Assembly: GCA_002371215.1 (NCBI GenBank)
Contig: DFGL01000083.1
Span: 1-36,081, forward strand
Direction: 5' to 3'
From: Ruminococcaceae bacterium UBA3751
Lineage (GTDB): Bacteria; Bacillota; Clostridia; Oscillospirales; Acutalibacteraceae
DNA: 36,081 bases
The translations under genes were made by a program, and so were the position numbers. The notes beneath the pieces were generated by a model. The model saw only the letters and a program-made list of their open reading frames with translations, made no database searches and was not told the DNA's origin. Positions 7,301 to 15,115 of the stretch are shown one piece after another; position 1 is the stretch's first letter, and each line of letters begins with the position of its first letter.

Positions 7301-9230
7301 CCAGAACGGCGGATTTTTCAGTGACAATATGTTCAGATTTATAAGCACCTTTAACAGCTTTATGAATAACAGCGGAAATATTTTAGACCAGGATATGAAT
7401 GCTGTTATCCGTAAAAGTTATTATCATACAACTTATACCTCTGACAATATTGAATACGGCTTTACCCATATGGCGTACCCAACAGTAGGGCTTTATGCCT
7501 CGGGCTATGCAAAAAGTAAGAGTCCTCTGAGAATGTGCGACCTTGTTATAACGAAAAAGAATTATACTGCTAAGGTAAACGGGGAAGATATTGAGGTGAA
7601 TATTGAAAAGGAAAAAACGCTTGACGGCAGTTCGGCAAAGGGGGCGTTCCACTCCGTTACCAACCTTGCAAACCCCCATTCAGTAAAGGCATTTAATTTC
7701 TGCTATCCCGATTTTTACAGTTTTTCGGATAACAAAAATGCGGTTCTTAAGGGAACGGGCGCTAATCTTTACGTTTACCAGAGAGGCGCGGCACGCTCAA
7801 AGGGAAAATATATATCCTCATTAGCGCTCGGAGCATATTCAGAGGCGTTTTATAAAAATGGCGTAAACAGCAAAAAAGATAGTGATAGCGTTAATAACGT
7901 AAAGTATTCAACTGATATGTATTCAATGTCAAGCGCATGCTCATCAAGCACGGATGAGGTGCTGATTAAAAATATTGCCGTAAGCCCAAGCAACGCATGG
8001 TATAACCGCAAGGGCGGCTACGATGAACGTATTGAGCCTGACCAATCAAAACAGAGCGTGAATCCCGGCAGCAATTCCTCCGCATATATCGGCGTATCCC
8101 GTACGGATAATCCCGACGAGGCAATCAGGGGCGTGCTGTTTGTACAAAACGATAAATGGACCACGGAAAAGAATATCAAAATCGGCAGAGTGGTTTACTA
8201 TTGCGACGCAATTCAGACTCCTATGAGAGTAAACGGGCATAACTATTATCTGTATTATACCTATAATACGGGCGTAAACGCAGGCCAGCCGATTGAAAAT
8301 ATTTCCGTTGATACCCTTACGCTCATTCAAGGCGCAGCAACGGCACTTTGCGCAAAGGATAGCGACGATGCATCAGAAAGAAAGGTTTATTCGGATGAAA
8401 ATATGCCAACCTTCCTGCATCTGTATTATGACCACAGCAACATCAAGGGCGTGTATTACAATAAGCTGTATATCGCTTCAGGCAAAACAAAGAGTGCAGC
8501 ACTGCTTGAGCTTTCCGAAAATGAGTGCGTTGAATTTCTGGACTATGATTTAAACAAGGATGCAGGCGGCGATTCGATATACTTCGGCTATCGTTACGGA
8601 GTAATTGACCAAAGTGCGATTAATAAAATCAAGACGGAAGAGGGCAAGGAGGAGGAGCGCAGAGCGCAGCTTCAGGAGGCGATTTGCGATATCGTTATAA
8701 CAGAGAACGAGCCATATCAGCCCGACGGGTTTATTGCGGAAAACCACGTTTATTACAAGCCTGTTTCCGATAAGAATCTGAATTTGGGCAACCTCGGCGA
8801 TGAGATGTATATGTATTATTGCAGCGACTATACGTCCGACACCTATAACAAAAAGAACAACGCTGCAACCTACCGCGCATATGACGTTTACTCGCCGATA
8901 ACTTCATTTGCAATAGCTCCTTATGACTTTGTGCCGTATAGTGAGTGGTACAAAAAATTCTCCCCAGGTTACAGCAGCGCTCGTCCTACTGTTTATGAAT
9001 ATGTTATGTTAAGCAATGAAAAGCGTGCGGCAGACTTAAACTCCGGTATTCTCTTAACTGACGATAAAGGTCGTGCAAAGGGCGATAACAGAATTACAAT
9101 GTTCGTTGCGCGCCTTGATAACACAGCCAAGCCCTCGGCAGAAATCACCGGCGGCTGGGGTGAAGCTTATTCATACCTCGGCTCCATTTATCAAAAATAT
9201 AATAAACAGAATTCTTTATCTCAAGAATAA
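4320..9230 (+). CDS. Exported 1636-aa protein with repeated MABP-like beta-prism modules and a hydrophobic core segment
   Basis: The start at 4320 (not the upstream in-frame 4257) follows AAGGGAGAG and yields a signal peptide cut near VYA-GSY (residue 33). Residues 35-105 form a module with NNNLNNG and YLGYKTTTNSDMAITDI. Residues 105-450 look alpha-helical. Residues 451-524 are strongly hydrophobic (two or three membrane spans). The rest carries further modules: YLGYTVTKNPKNAITDI near 718, FMGYTYTHNPKRAIYDL near 944, YIGVSRTDNPDEAI near 1256 and LNKDAGGDSIYFGYRYG near 1415. The N-L-N-x-G ... Y-L-G-Y-K ... I-T-D-I pattern resembles the MABP beta-prism domain, known for binding membranes; this is my reading of the pattern, not a search result. 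There is no C-terminal anchor. It is a long paralogue of the 12729-15098 product. Function unknown; membrane interaction is plausible. Confidence 0.85.
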   Translation: MKMTNRINKKITKAICIFLALFMGLLLPLQVYAGSYNVKYLSDIKLYYAKSADEAKTGLEKEGYTFLNNNLNNGTERDTQVYLGYKTTTNSDMAITDIRMLGMESGFQLYDYRQMVEYLKNEQSGTAYTMLEAATEFIQNYENKNPKALSAYKGLNLFYVDEAKMNLGDYIIAGKADLDFFMSMLMKSSAATLNAVIGFLNAGITPFENAYDEEEGETVSKNWAQQLPESSVYDILENHPTADDLKNMKKQYNDNAKETFKQIQSFVTYYENAVARSPKGASGVSKKTAKEAIAESDELEAKDADVVYIEAYNELNKYPFTDEMTVGEWIMDIGHQTSDEIDLQELYPLVDVMSDAQNDLVADTGFLTAVSNLGENVELTEFEKTLPDVKTAIKQYNNTEALSVWDNADDELEDSTIAFTSEAVRRQSANNLLIKSEEKDTFSERFELVAKWVTLSVGILSVVVFVTSKIVIAIASAASSAALASTLASIISVVGVIGAVSMWVGAIAAVATVGILIYLWIKWLTEDDDEPKESIEMPAYVIDSQTGAEGTVLTVKYKTVLANKDHDGNYCGDLNGWEEKRWNAICFTRDKNVGSPICMDDENNIFKVVQGESKTPDGYAPLRHFGERTAGNCNLYCSKDSVNGIFLFYRTEKTIQNEAPEASESSSEEKKAENGYLSTLYIATERTAALAKAKIQRQSSKYYIYDQNLSPDMGYATYLGYTVTKNPKNAITDIRIAPYNGNNSVTYGETQYVFAGTAGVNMGSGESGAGSRNDALMYTTNENAGSPILADSFHITNSPNDATAGWEPVIPFACGIPYNFNVKHVKMNGVDGLSGISAERSQKNFEGEYYTRWDLFRDVYLYFEPSVQYTGGEKYVSGLFFLSGYDRYDYANSKDTSASKLEEPFSSYINKIKSIKYVKLTDVNITQSIKDYLDEYGRNSRTFMGYTYTHNPKRAIYDLALFQGTPCSAGLPYSVSKKQTDKSTLSYIASTMYSQNGGFFSDNMFRFISTFNSFMNNSGNILDQDMNAVIRKSYYHTTYTSDNIEYGFTHMAYPTVGLYASGYAKSKSPLRMCDLVITKKNYTAKVNGEDIEVNIEKEKTLDGSSAKGAFHSVTNLANPHSVKAFNFCYPDFYSFSDNKNAVLKGTGANLYVYQRGAARSKGKYISSLALGAYSEAFYKNGVNSKKDSDSVNNVKYSTDMYSMSSACSSSTDEVLIKNIAVSPSNAWYNRKGGYDERIEPDQSKQSVNPGSNSSAYIGVSRTDNPDEAIRGVLFVQNDKWTTEKNIKIGRVVYYCDAIQTPMRVNGHNYYLYYTYNTGVNAGQPIENISVDTLTLIQGAATALCAKDSDDASERKVYSDENMPTFLHLYYDHSNIKGVYYNKLYIASGKTKSAALLELSENECVEFLDYDLNKDAGGDSIYFGYRYGVIDQSAINKIKTEEGKEEERRAQLQEAICDIVITENEPYQPDGFIAENHVYYKPVSDKNLNLGNLGDEMYMYYCSDYTSDTYNKKNNAATYRAYDVYSPITSFAIAPYDFVPYSEWYKKFSPGYSSARPTVYEYVMLSNEKRAADLNSGILLTDDKGRAKGDNRITMFVARLDNTAKPSAEITGGWGEAYSYLGSIYQKYNKQNSLSQE

Positions 9231-9236
9231 CTAAAG

Positions 9237-9257
9237 GGGTGGCAAAATGTGCCACCC
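9237..9257 (+). other. Intercistronic hairpin without U-tract
   Basis: GGGTGGCA (9237-9244) and TGCCACCC (9250-9257) form an 8-bp GC-rich stem with a 5-base loop in the 42-base gap between the 1636-aa gene and the regulatory genes. No run of Ts follows, so it is more likely an mRNA stability or partial-termination element that sets lower expression of the downstream regulators. Confidence 0.55.
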
Positions 9258-9272
9258 TGACGGTGCGTTAAA

Positions 9273-9596
9273 ATGCTTTATTTGATTTCAAATATTTTTG
9301 TCTGTGTCTGCGCCTTTATCAGCTTCGTTTACGGCATAACACAGTTTTTCAAGCCCAAAAAAGCAATTTACGCCCAGATGATTGTTCTGGGCGTGGGCTG
9401 CATATTCTTCGGCAGGCTGTATCAGGTGGTGCGCCTGCTGACGGGTGGCGATATTGCAAACGAATTTCAGCTTGGAATTCTCGGCGTTATAGGCTCGCTT
9501 ATGTTCTTCTTTTCCGCCAATTTCGGCGCGATGGATTCCCTTGCTGACGACGGCTCAAAGGAGTATAACTATTTCAAATCTCAAATAACGAAGTGA
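9273..9596 (+). CDS. Small integral membrane protein, 107 aa, next to the sensor kinase
   Basis: Three hydrophobic segments are visible: about residues 3-25 (LISNIFVCVCAFISFVYGI), 34-55 and 67-85. A short hydrophilic tail ends in SKEYNYFKSQITK. The start at 9273 lacks a strong ribosome binding site, so translation may be weak or coupled. Four bases separate its stop from the histidine kinase start, so the two are surely co-translated. I do not recognise a named family. The position suggests an accessory membrane partner of the kinase, either sensing or modulating, but this is inference from context only. Confidence 0.75.
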   Translation: MLYLISNIFVCVCAFISFVYGITQFFKPKKAIYAQMIVLGVGCIFFGRLYQVVRLLTGGDIANEFQLGILGVIGSLMFFFSANFGAMDSLADDGSKEYNYFKSQITK

Positions 9597-9600
9597 TTTT

Positions 9601-10890
9601 ATGACTAACATACAAACAGTACATTTTGCAATTGAATTATGGGGCGCTCTGTTCAGCATTATTGCGGGAATCAGCATTTTTATTACCCGTCATTTTGATA
9701 AAGCAGGAGCCAATAAACTCCTTAAACTGATAACAACCGTTGCGCTATTACTTATCAGCGACGCTGTATCGTGGGCGTCAAGGGGCGCTTCGGGACAATC
9801 TGCTTTCTATTTAGTTCGTATTGTGAATTTTACAACCTTTTTCTTCGCCTTTCTGATTATGCCGCTTGTGGCAGATTATCTGACGTATGTTATAAAAAAA
9901 CGCATCGGCATAGCGGGGCTTTACTGGGTGAATATTGAATGGGGGCTTTTTGTTTTAGGCGTTATCCTTCTTGTTATCAATGTTTTCCGCCCCTTTATGT
10001 ATGATTTCGACGGCAACAACGCCTATTTTCGCCTAACCTTCGGTGTTCTGCCGGGCATTATCGGCTTTATAGGTATCATCATTACTCTGGGCGTTGTTTT
10101 TGCCTATATAAAATATATGAATACATTTGAAAAGATTGCGACGGCGCTTTACCTTATTCTGCCGATTGTGTCGGTAGTTGTTCAGATTTTTCATTACGGC
10201 ATATCGCTCACCTATTTTGCAATTACAGTTTCGACTATTCTTCTCTTCGTTTCCTACATATTTAACTATATGCAGTACAACATTGAGCTTGAGCATAAGC
10301 TGGCTGACGAGCGAATCCGCCTTGTCAATCAGCAGATACAGCCGCATTTTATCTTTAACTGTCTTACAACAATCCGCTATCTGTGCAGAGATAACGACGA
10401 AGCGGTTGATACGATAAACGAATTTGCAGGCTACCTGCGCGGCTGCACAGATTTCTTAAATGAAAACGACTGCATTGAGGCAAGCCGTGAGTTTGACCTC
10501 GTGCGTCATTATGTATATTTAGAGCAACGCCGTTTCGGCGACAAGATTTCCGTGGAATATGATTTGGCGGACACGGATTTTAAAACTCCGCCCTTTGCCG
10601 TTCAGACCTTGGTTGAAAACGCTATCAAGCACGGACTGAGAAGCAGTGAAATCAAAAACGGTCTTATAACAATATCCTCTAAATTTGAAAATAACAGCCA
10701 TACCGTTGAGATAACCGATAACGGTGCAGGCTTTGATACAAAAATATTAAAACAAGAAAGTAAAACCCAAGTCGGCATTCAGAATACGCAAAAACGTCTT
10801 GCCCTGCTTTGCAACGGTAAAATGAGCGTTGAAAGCGAAATCGGCAAGGGTACAAGGGTAATTATTACAATACCCGCAAAGGTGGGATGA
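9601..10890 (+). CDS. LytS/YehU-type sensor histidine kinase, 429 aa
   Basis: The N-terminal 225 residues form six or seven transmembrane helices with little extracellular sequence, so the signal is probably sensed in or at the membrane. A short coiled linker (YNIELEHKLADERIR) leads to the His_kinase domain with the phosphoacceptor in QQIQPHFIFNCL (H249). The ATPase domain has the N-box VENAIKHG (N340), the G1 motif DNGAGF (373-378) and GIQNTQKRL (392-400). All catalytic motifs are intact. The stop (10888-10890) lies one base before the response regulator start, so the two form a cognate pair. No obvious independent promoter was seen, so it is likely transcribed with the surface genes. Confidence 0.92.
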   Translation: MTNIQTVHFAIELWGALFSIIAGISIFITRHFDKAGANKLLKLITTVALLLISDAVSWASRGASGQSAFYLVRIVNFTTFFFAFLIMPLVADYLTYVIKKRIGIAGLYWVNIEWGLFVLGVILLVINVFRPFMYDFDGNNAYFRLTFGVLPGIIGFIGIIITLGVVFAYIKYMNTFEKIATALYLILPIVSVVVQIFHYGISLTYFAITVSTILLFVSYIFNYMQYNIELEHKLADERIRLVNQQIQPHFIFNCLTTIRYLCRDNDEAVDTINEFAGYLRGCTDFLNENDCIEASREFDLVRHYVYLEQRRFGDKISVEYDLADTDFKTPPFAVQTLVENAIKHGLRSSEIKNGLITISSKFENNSHTVEITDNGAGFDTKILKQESKTQVGIQNTQKRLALLCNGKMSVESEIGKGTRVIITIPAKVG

Positions 10891-10891
10891 A

Positions 10892-11686
10892 ATGCAAATC
10901 TTAATCGTAGACGATGAAGAAATCCTGCGAATGGATTTAAAAAATGCGCTTGAGCGGGTAAGCCCCGGCAATCAGTATTATTTGGCGGAAAGCTATGATG
11001 AGGCAATCGCTTTTGTAAGAGAGCAACCGCTTGATATTGCTTTTCTCGATATTCAGATGCCGGGTAAAAACGGACTTTTGCTCGCGCAGGAGATTAAGAA
11101 AACCAAACCGAGCCTCAATATTGTTATGGTAACGGCATACAGCAACTATGCTATGGACGCACTGAAGCTTTATGTCAGCGGCTATATTCTGAAGCCCGTA
11201 ATGGATAATGATTTGATTGAGGTGCTTCAAAACCTCAGAAATCCGATTGGGCTTCATTCTGATACGGGAAAGTTAGAGACGCGGTGCTTCGGCAACTTTG
11301 AGGTCTTTAAGGACGGCGTTCCGCTTGCTTTCAAACGAAAAAAGGAAAAGGAAATTTTAGCTTATCTTATTTGCCTTAAAGGTGCAACAGCCACCAAAGG
11401 CGAAATCTGTGAGGCAATATTTGAGAATTCCAACACACCCGAGAAGGATAACGCCTATCTCAAAACCCTGATTTATTCTCTGAAACGGGATTTAAAACGG
11501 TGTGGCTTTGAGAATTTGCTCATTGTAAACAACAACGCTTATTCGGTTGACACACGGTATCTTTACTGTGATTATTATAACTTTTTAACGGGCGTTGCCG
11601 ATAAGGCAAGCAGCTACAGAGGCGAATTTATGAACCAGTACAGCTGGGCTGAACAGTACATATTTGAGCTTGAAAATTACTATTAA
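10892..11686 (+). CDS. Response regulator with REC and SARP-like output domain, 264 aa
   Basis: The REC domain (1-120) has the acidic pair D7-D8, the phosphoacceptor D53 in FLDIQMPGKNG, T81 and K101 (ILKPV), so it should be phosphorylatable. Residues 128-235 (ETRCFGNFEVFKDGVPL, RKKEKEILAYL, ALYLK-like helix and a beta hairpin) match the winged-helix DNA-binding part of SARP/OmpR-like regulators, followed by a short helical end and not a full BTAD domain. LytS-type kinases more commonly pair with LytTR or AraC-type regulators, so the pairing is less usual. The start follows AGGTGGG. The likely targets are promoters of this same operon, though no binding repeats could be identified. Confidence 0.9.
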   Translation: MQILIVDDEEILRMDLKNALERVSPGNQYYLAESYDEAIAFVREQPLDIAFLDIQMPGKNGLLLAQEIKKTKPSLNIVMVTAYSNYAMDALKLYVSGYILKPVMDNDLIEVLQNLRNPIGLHSDTGKLETRCFGNFEVFKDGVPLAFKRKKEKEILAYLICLKGATATKGEICEAIFENSNTPEKDNAYLKTLIYSLKRDLKRCGFENLLIVNNNAYSVDTRYLYCDYYNFLTGVADKASSYRGEFMNQYSWAEQYIFELENYY

Positions 11687-11697
11687 GGAGAAACGGT

Positions 11698-12174
11698 ATG
11701 AACAAAAAGATTTTGGCAGTTGTTTTTATTGTTGTATTAGTTGTGGGAATGGTTGTTGCTGCGGTTATCAGTCATAATCTGACGGAAGGCAGCAGAGAGA
11801 ATACCGGTATTTCTGAAGAAGCAGAGAAAACAACCGTTCCGCCGGAGTTGCGTATGCAGTATCCCGACAGACTTAACGGAGTTCTTGAAACCAATTACGA
11901 AGCAAAGAACAACACGATTATTGTAACCTACGGCGAAAACGGAACGCTTAAGCGCATTTTCGGCAGCAATGAGCTGATGACGTCAGAGCAGGCTTACGCT
12001 GAGAAAACAGAGATAGATGTAAACGGCAATACCGTTACTCTTAATGGAAAAAACGGAAAGATATATACTGCTGCCTGGACTGAGAATTACAACAGCTATT
12101 TTATTGAACTCAGTCCCGAAGGTGAAGGAATTGACGAAAATGAAATGGCAGAATACGTTTCTGCAACGGAATAG
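11698..12174 (+). CDS. Membrane-anchored extracytoplasmic protein, 158 aa
   Basis: AAGGAG at proper spacing precedes the ATG at 11698. The protein opens with MNKKILAVVFIVVLVVGMVV, one hydrophobic helix (about 5-26) that is either an uncleaved anchor or a signal peptide. A polar, low-complexity linker (residues 30-48) follows, then a compact domain of about 100 residues with alternating beta-strand pattern (NTIIVTYGENGTLKRIFGS, IDVNGNTVTLNGKNGKIYTA). I do not recognise the family. It stands 11 bases after the response regulator and 10 bases before the lipoprotein gene, so it may be a sensor input or an assembly partner for the surface proteins. Confidence 0.8.
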   Translation: MNKKILAVVFIVVLVVGMVVAAVISHNLTEGSRENTGISEEAEKTTVPPELRMQYPDRLNGVLETNYEAKNNTIIVTYGENGTLKRIFGSNELMTSEQAYAEKTEIDVNGNTVTLNGKNGKIYTAAWTENYNSYFIELSPEGEGIDENEMAEYVSATE

Positions 12175-12184
12175 GAGGACGAAT

Positions 12185-12682
12185 ATGAAAAAGGCACTAT
12201 GCGTATTGCTTTGCGTGGCACTGACCGTCTGCATTTTTGCAGGCTGCTCCAAGGGAGACGGCAAATCGGCAGAGCAGGAAAAATTTGATAATCTTACTCC
12301 CAATGAATCGGCGAATTATGACGACTTAATCCCGATTTATGAATTTGTCGGCACATATAAAAATGATGATTATACAGTTGCTGTTGAGCAGGAATCAGAC
12401 CAGATTCTGAAATTTACTGTTACAACGAATAAAAACGAGAAGGGCAGCGGTTATGAATGGCAGATTACGGGCTATTTCAGTGACCAGACCTACCGTGTGA
12501 ATTACAGCGAAGGGGTTAAATATGCCGTTACCTTTGATAAAAACGGAAAAGAAACCGGTCGTTCGGCAGAGTATGAAAACGGTTCGGGAAGAATGCAGTT
12601 TACCGATAGCAACAAGCTTTTCTGGGAAAACGATACGGAACGCCTTGACGGCAATACTGAACTCAAGAAATCAGAAAACTAA
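12185..12682 (+). CDS. Putative lipoprotein, 165 aa
   Basis: The start is the ATG at 12185, with AGGAGG directly upstream; the frame is open further left but without a site. MKKALCVLLCVALTVCIFAGCSKG is a lipoprotein signal peptide with the acyl-accepting Cys near residue 22 (lipobox IFAGC; Phe at -3 is slightly off consensus). The mature domain (EFVGTYKNDDYTVAVEQES and later NKNEKGSGYEWQITGYF) looks like a beta-barrel or lipocalin-like fold of about 110 residues. The family is unknown to me. It is one of two lipoproteins in the operon, presumably displayed on the outer face of the membrane. Confidence 0.85.
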   Translation: MKKALCVLLCVALTVCIFAGCSKGDGKSAEQEKFDNLTPNESANYDDLIPIYEFVGTYKNDDYTVAVEQESDQILKFTVTTNKNEKGSGYEWQITGYFSDQTYRVNYSEGVKYAVTFDKNGKETGRSAEYENGSGRMQFTDSNKLFWENDTERLDGNTELKKSEN

Positions 12683-12728
12683 CAGTGTAACTGTATTTAA
12701 ATATAGTGTATTGTTTGGAGGAAACCAA

Positions 12729-15098
12729 ATGAAAAAAATATCAAAAGCTTTTATTGCTATCTGCCTTGTGCTTATTACGGTAATTGTATATCCCTCTCAG
12801 GTATTTGCGTCTTCGCAAAAATATGTAAGCGAGGTTAAAATCGGCATGGGTAAAACCGTAAAGGAGGCTGCTGAATCGCTCAGCGGTTATACAATCGTTA
12901 AGTACGGCAAAGATTATGCTGACTTAAATGAGGATGCGGCTCCCGTTATCAAATCGGGTTATGAGGAAGAAAAGGTCGTCCTGCTTGGTTATAAAACAAC
13001 ATATTTTAAAGAAGAAGCAATAACCGACCTTGCCTTAATGAATATGGATGGCGATTATTTTGACCATGATTACGGCATGATGATTGACCAGATGCTGCAG
13101 GGAGAAATCGTTCCTTTCATCAGGGATTTTATTGCTGCTATTAAGGAATACCGCGAGAATTATAAATCCGATATTCCCGAAAACCGAACGCGTGCGCAGT
13201 TCTTCCACGACGGGCTCAACAGCCTTATTGACGATGATACAGGTATGAAGCTCGGCGATTTACTGCTCAACGAAACAAAGTTCGAAATGGGCGAAAAAGC
13301 TTATAACAAGCTTTCCGAGCAGGAAAAAAAGAAGCATGCTGATATTCTGACTCTTCTGCTTCAATGCAACTGCAAGGCGCTTGTTATAATAAAAACAATG
13401 GTTGCCTGGGCTACCGATTCAAACGAGGACACCTGGCTTGACCGTCTTTCAAATCTGACTTATGACGATTTGCTTACTCAGGCTGAGGATGAGTTTGGTT
13501 ACGGACCATACGATGCTAAAAGATATCTTGCAAGAGAGTATGAGGATGACGCTAAAAAAGTGCTTGCTCTCTGGAAGGATTTTCAGCCGCAGCTTGCAAA
13601 TTATGAGCAAACCTCTGCTTATCTTGACGAGCAGACTGATATTGAAGAAGAGTTTAAGGATTATCGCGATAAGCTTGAAGGATTTGATATTAAAACCGCA
13701 AGCGAAAGCGAGGTTGACGAATTTGCCGAGGCGTCTGTTCAGGCTCAGTTAAAGGCAGAAACCTTTAGCAATGCCGTAGCAGACGTAACGGCGGCGGAAC
13801 ACCTTGAAGAAATTGCGTACGGCGACGGAACAATGCTTGATTTCTTCTCTCAGGAATACGTTGATATTAAGGATGACTTAACAGTTCTCTTCCCCGTTGT
13901 TGCGGCTCTTTCTGACGGGCAGCGTGCAAGCCTTGATTTTGTTTCGCTCTCTGAGCTTGTTCGTATGACGATTATGAGCGGCGGCGATTATTCCGAATTT
14001 AACTTTGACGATATGGAGGAAACCTCCGTATATCTCGGCGTTGACAGAAGCGTTTACGGTCTTAACGGTCTTGCTGCAACGCCAAATGCTCTTAAAAACA
14101 GCGAATCACCGCTCCAGATGAATCCTCTTGCAGTTGAGGCGTGGGACGCCCTGTATCAGTCGATGAACACAATTATGAGCGGCGTTACAAACTATATTAT
14201 GCCTTTGGTAAGATTCGGAACAAATGTCTGGAAGGTTATCAGTATGGCACTGTTTATTAAAAAGTACAGCTTTGTCGGCTCTCTGGAATATTCACAGATT
14301 TCAACAATCAGTACCTTATCGCTCAATGCAATAAAGTCACACCTTATTATTCAGGTGGATTTAGCAAAGGAAGCGGGAAAGGAAATAATTAAAACAACCG
14401 TTAAAGAAAGCGGACTGCTTGACAGGATTAAGGGCGCAGCAAGCGGATTTGATAAATTTATGAACGTTGTTTCCTACGCGCTCTTTATTTATACAGCTTA
14501 CAACTGTTACTCAACTTACAAGGAAATTATGAATTACTATAATATAGACTTTGCCCCTGCGCCGAGAAATATGGTGGATTTGGTAAACATTATGGCTTAT
14601 ACCGAAAGCGGCGAGCAGGTCTATGTTAAAAACCAAACCGTTTACTATGAGGCTGTTAAATGCAACCGAACGAGTAGTGATAAAAAGTATAAGGCGCTCA
14701 ACGATATCGCCGATATGAAAGGTGACGTCGGCAGGCAGTGGGTTGCGCTCTATGCTTCAAGAAGCAGCGCAATGGCGCCGATACTTGCCGATTCCTTCTT
14801 AGTTCTGGAGGGCTCGGACGGCGGCAAGCTGCCGGCTGGCTATAAAAAGGGAATTCACCTGTTTGAAACAACTGCCGCGCTTGATTTAAACAGCGTTCAG
14901 TATACCTGGAATCACGGCAAGGACGGCATTTATGTCTATTACAAAACGGATGACAGTGCGGCAACAACAGGCTCTGTTTTCTCAAACGGTTATATTGCAA
15001 TAGCGGCAGTTTGCGGCATTGCGCTGGGCGCTGTTGCAACGGCGGTTGCAATGACCTCAAAAAAGAAAAAAGAAAACCAAACGCAGACAGTTAATTAA
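12729..15098 (+). CDS. Exported 789-aa paralogue of the 1636-aa MABP-like repeat protein, C-terminally anchored
   Basis: The start at 12729 is set by GGAGG and the signal peptide MKKISKAFIAICLVLITVIV, cut near VFA-SSQ (residue 27). The N-terminal module has ADLNEDAAP and LLGYKTTYFKEEAITDL (85-101). A long helical region (105-480) follows and shares with the 1636-aa protein the pattern Y.ENY ... LN ... M(K/N)LGD. Residues 480-511 and 577-595 are hydrophobic. A final module has APILADSFLV and GIYVYYKTDD, matching SPILADSFHI and GIFLFYRTEK in the larger protein. A transmembrane helix (753-777) and KKKKENQTQTVN end it, much like the beta-helix protein's tail. The helical bundle with a hydrophobic core plus beta-prism layout recalls membrane-active proteins, but this is speculative. 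Confidence 0.85.
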   Translation: MKKISKAFIAICLVLITVIVYPSQVFASSQKYVSEVKIGMGKTVKEAAESLSGYTIVKYGKDYADLNEDAAPVIKSGYEEEKVVLLGYKTTYFKEEAITDLALMNMDGDYFDHDYGMMIDQMLQGEIVPFIRDFIAAIKEYRENYKSDIPENRTRAQFFHDGLNSLIDDDTGMKLGDLLLNETKFEMGEKAYNKLSEQEKKKHADILTLLLQCNCKALVIIKTMVAWATDSNEDTWLDRLSNLTYDDLLTQAEDEFGYGPYDAKRYLAREYEDDAKKVLALWKDFQPQLANYEQTSAYLDEQTDIEEEFKDYRDKLEGFDIKTASESEVDEFAEASVQAQLKAETFSNAVADVTAAEHLEEIAYGDGTMLDFFSQEYVDIKDDLTVLFPVVAALSDGQRASLDFVSLSELVRMTIMSGGDYSEFNFDDMEETSVYLGVDRSVYGLNGLAATPNALKNSESPLQMNPLAVEAWDALYQSMNTIMSGVTNYIMPLVRFGTNVWKVISMALFIKKYSFVGSLEYSQISTISTLSLNAIKSHLIIQVDLAKEAGKEIIKTTVKESGLLDRIKGAASGFDKFMNVVSYALFIYTAYNCYSTYKEIMNYYNIDFAPAPRNMVDLVNIMAYTESGEQVYVKNQTVYYEAVKCNRTSSDKKYKALNDIADMKGDVGRQWVALYASRSSAMAPILADSFLVLEGSDGGKLPAGYKKGIHLFETTAALDLNSVQYTWNHGKDGIYVYYKTDDSAATTGSVFSNGYIAIAAVCGIALGAVATAVAMTSKKKKENQTQTVN

Positions 15099-15115
15099 GG
15101 AGGGTAAAGACACTT

